From an uncultured Clostridia bacterium (GTDB lineage Bacteria; Bacillota; Clostridia; Oscillospirales; Oscillospiraceae): a DNA stretch of 14,511 bases. Numbering within the stretch: the first letter of the stretch is position 1; each line of letters begins with the position of its first letter. The DNA lies in the NCBI GenBank assembly GCA_945487445.1, contig CALYTU010000028.1, positions 1-14,511 of the forward strand, in the 5' to 3' direction. Made by a program: the position numbers and the translations under genes. Positions 13,758-14,511 of the stretch are shown in pieces. Below the pieces are notes generated by a model. That model saw only the letters and a list, made by a program, of their open reading frames with translations, was not told where the DNA came from and made no database searches.

Positions 13758-14378
13758 TTAAAGAGATTCCTGGTTTTGCAGCTTCTCGATGCTGCCGCCG
13801 TTGGAAAGGTCCTTGTCGGCCAGGAGCAGGAGTTTCTCGGCCAAGAGGCGGGAGAAGCCCCCAATGATGGCGGAGGAGACGATCAGCTCCTCCGTCCGGG
13901 CGGTGGAAAAGGGGGTGGCGTCCGCATGGTCCAGAATGGGTCCTGCCACGCCGCGAACCTGCTCGATAAAGAAGGATGCCGACAGGGTGTGCCGCGCGGC
14001 GTAGCTGGTGTAGAAGGTCTGAACCTCTGGTTCCGTGAGCGTCGCAGGCAAAAGCTCCCGGATCAGGGCAATGCTCAGACCCTGCTTGAGTGTGCAAATT
14101 ACCAGCAGATAGGCAATGTGGACCCGGTAATATCGCTTCCGGACAGGCTCCGGCATGATCTTCGTGCGCACGTAGTTGTTGATGGTGGCAGAGGTGATAA
14201 ATACCTCGTCCTTCAGCTCCGGCGGCAGATAGTCCAGATATTGGCGCAAAAGGGAAATGACCTGTTCCATATAAAGACCCAGATCGGGGATCTGGTTCCA
14301 GTCAGGCAGACGGTAGTTGTTCAGATAAGTTTCCCAGCGGCGGAGCTTGCCCGCCACCAGTGCTTTGTCGTAGTTCAT
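13758..14378 (-). CDS. DUF1836 family putative transcriptional regulator
   Basis: A 206-aa protein of the Firmicutes DUF1836 family. An N-terminal helix-turn-helix of MerR-like appearance is seen around FITSATINNYVRTKIMPEPV and RKRYYRVHIAYLLVI. The C-terminal half is helical and of unknown role. The start is well fixed by AGGAGG 6 nt upstream of the ATG. It lies upstream of the DegV gene on the same strand, 94 bases apart and with a separate promoter in between. No clear terminator is seen after it, so read-through into the DegV gene is possible. DNA targets are unknown. The similar promoters of the two genes make self-regulation and regulation of the DegV gene a reasonable guess. Confidence 0.85.
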   Translation of the reverse strand: MNYDKALVAGKLRRWETYLNNYRLPDWNQIPDLGLYMEQVISLLRQYLDYLPPELKDEVFITSATINNYVRTKIMPEPVRKRYYRVHIAYLLVICTLKQGLSIALIRELLPATLTEPEVQTFYTSYAARHTLSASFFIEQVRGVAGPILDHADATPFSTARTEELIVSSAIIGGFSRLLAEKLLLLADKDLSNGGSIEKLQNQESL

Positions 14379-14407
14379 TTCGATCCTCCTAAGGTCTATA
14401 CGCTGAT

Positions 14408-14436
14408 TTTATATCACAGGTTCTCCCAAAAAGCAA
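14408..14436 (-). promoter_or_regulatory. Promoter of the DUF1836 gene
   Basis: On the minus strand, TTGCTT (14436-14431) and TATAAA (14413-14408) are separated by 17 bases. It is followed by ATCAG and then the AGGAGG of the gene. It closely resembles the DegV promoter. The rest of the window beyond it (14437-14511) shows no gene. Confidence 0.65.
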
Positions 14437-14511
14437 CGGAAAAAGTGTGCGTTCCCACTTGAGTTTCCGCAAATGAAATTCCAAATGTGAAAAAATCATA
14501 GCGTCAAGCTA

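Noticed and set aside
13752..14462. 236-codon plus-strand frame opposite the DUF1836 gene
   Set aside because: The minus-strand gene has AGGAGG, a promoter and DUF1836 motifs. The plus frame extends past both ends of it without such support.

Overview
The window looks like a chromosomal segment of a GC-rich gut-type Clostridia, probably Oscillospiraceae or a close relative. This rests on gene content rather than a database match: a T-box riboswitch ahead of valS, the Firmicutes pair Asp23/YloU plus DAK2-type FakA, a DegV (FakB) protein, a DUF1836 regulator, strong AGGAGG-type ribosome binding sites and sigma-A-like promoters. I see no rRNA, tRNA, phage, plasmid or CRISPR genes.

Layout. Positions 1-52 are the right end of a small palindromic repeat that recurs at 5680-5802 and 12521-12643. 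A Val-specific T-box (81-302) then controls valS (323-2965). A promoter at 2969-2997 precedes an Asp23/YloU-like gene and fakA (3044-5047), followed by a terminator. Next comes a YunG-like gene (5194-5616), with a possible RNA structure over its ribosome binding site, and an intergenic stretch (5617-5999) holding repeat copy 2. A DUF362/ferredoxin gene follows (6000-7154). A 40-bp palindrome overlaps the -35 box of a good promoter and starts a five-gene operon (7258-11696): acyl-CoA ligase, DUF1624 membrane acyltransferase, polyprenyl-phosphate-type glycosyltransferase, DUF5662 protein and HPr-kinase-like P-loop protein. The genes there overlap or are 3-37 nt apart, and a hairpin closes the operon. 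The minus strand then carries an RluE-like pseudouridine synthase, repeat copy 3, a GC-rich structured stretch, a DegV/FakB protein and a DUF1836 regulator. The last two have strikingly similar promoters.

How the genes may work together. Lipid chemistry recurs: FakA and a DegV/FakB protein would make acyl-phosphate from free fatty acids, and the acyl-CoA ligase would activate acids by another route. The ligase, membrane acyltransferase and glycosyltransferase suggest acylation or glycosylation of an envelope component. The roles of the DUF5662 and kinase-like proteins there are unknown.

The most solid new observation is that the 123-bp palindromic repeats behave like a mobile miniature element (MITE). 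Copies 2 and 3 have the same length and imperfect terminal inverted repeats. Copy 3 is flanked by an exact 8-bp direct duplication and copy 2 by one matching at 7 of 8 positions. No transposase is present in the window.
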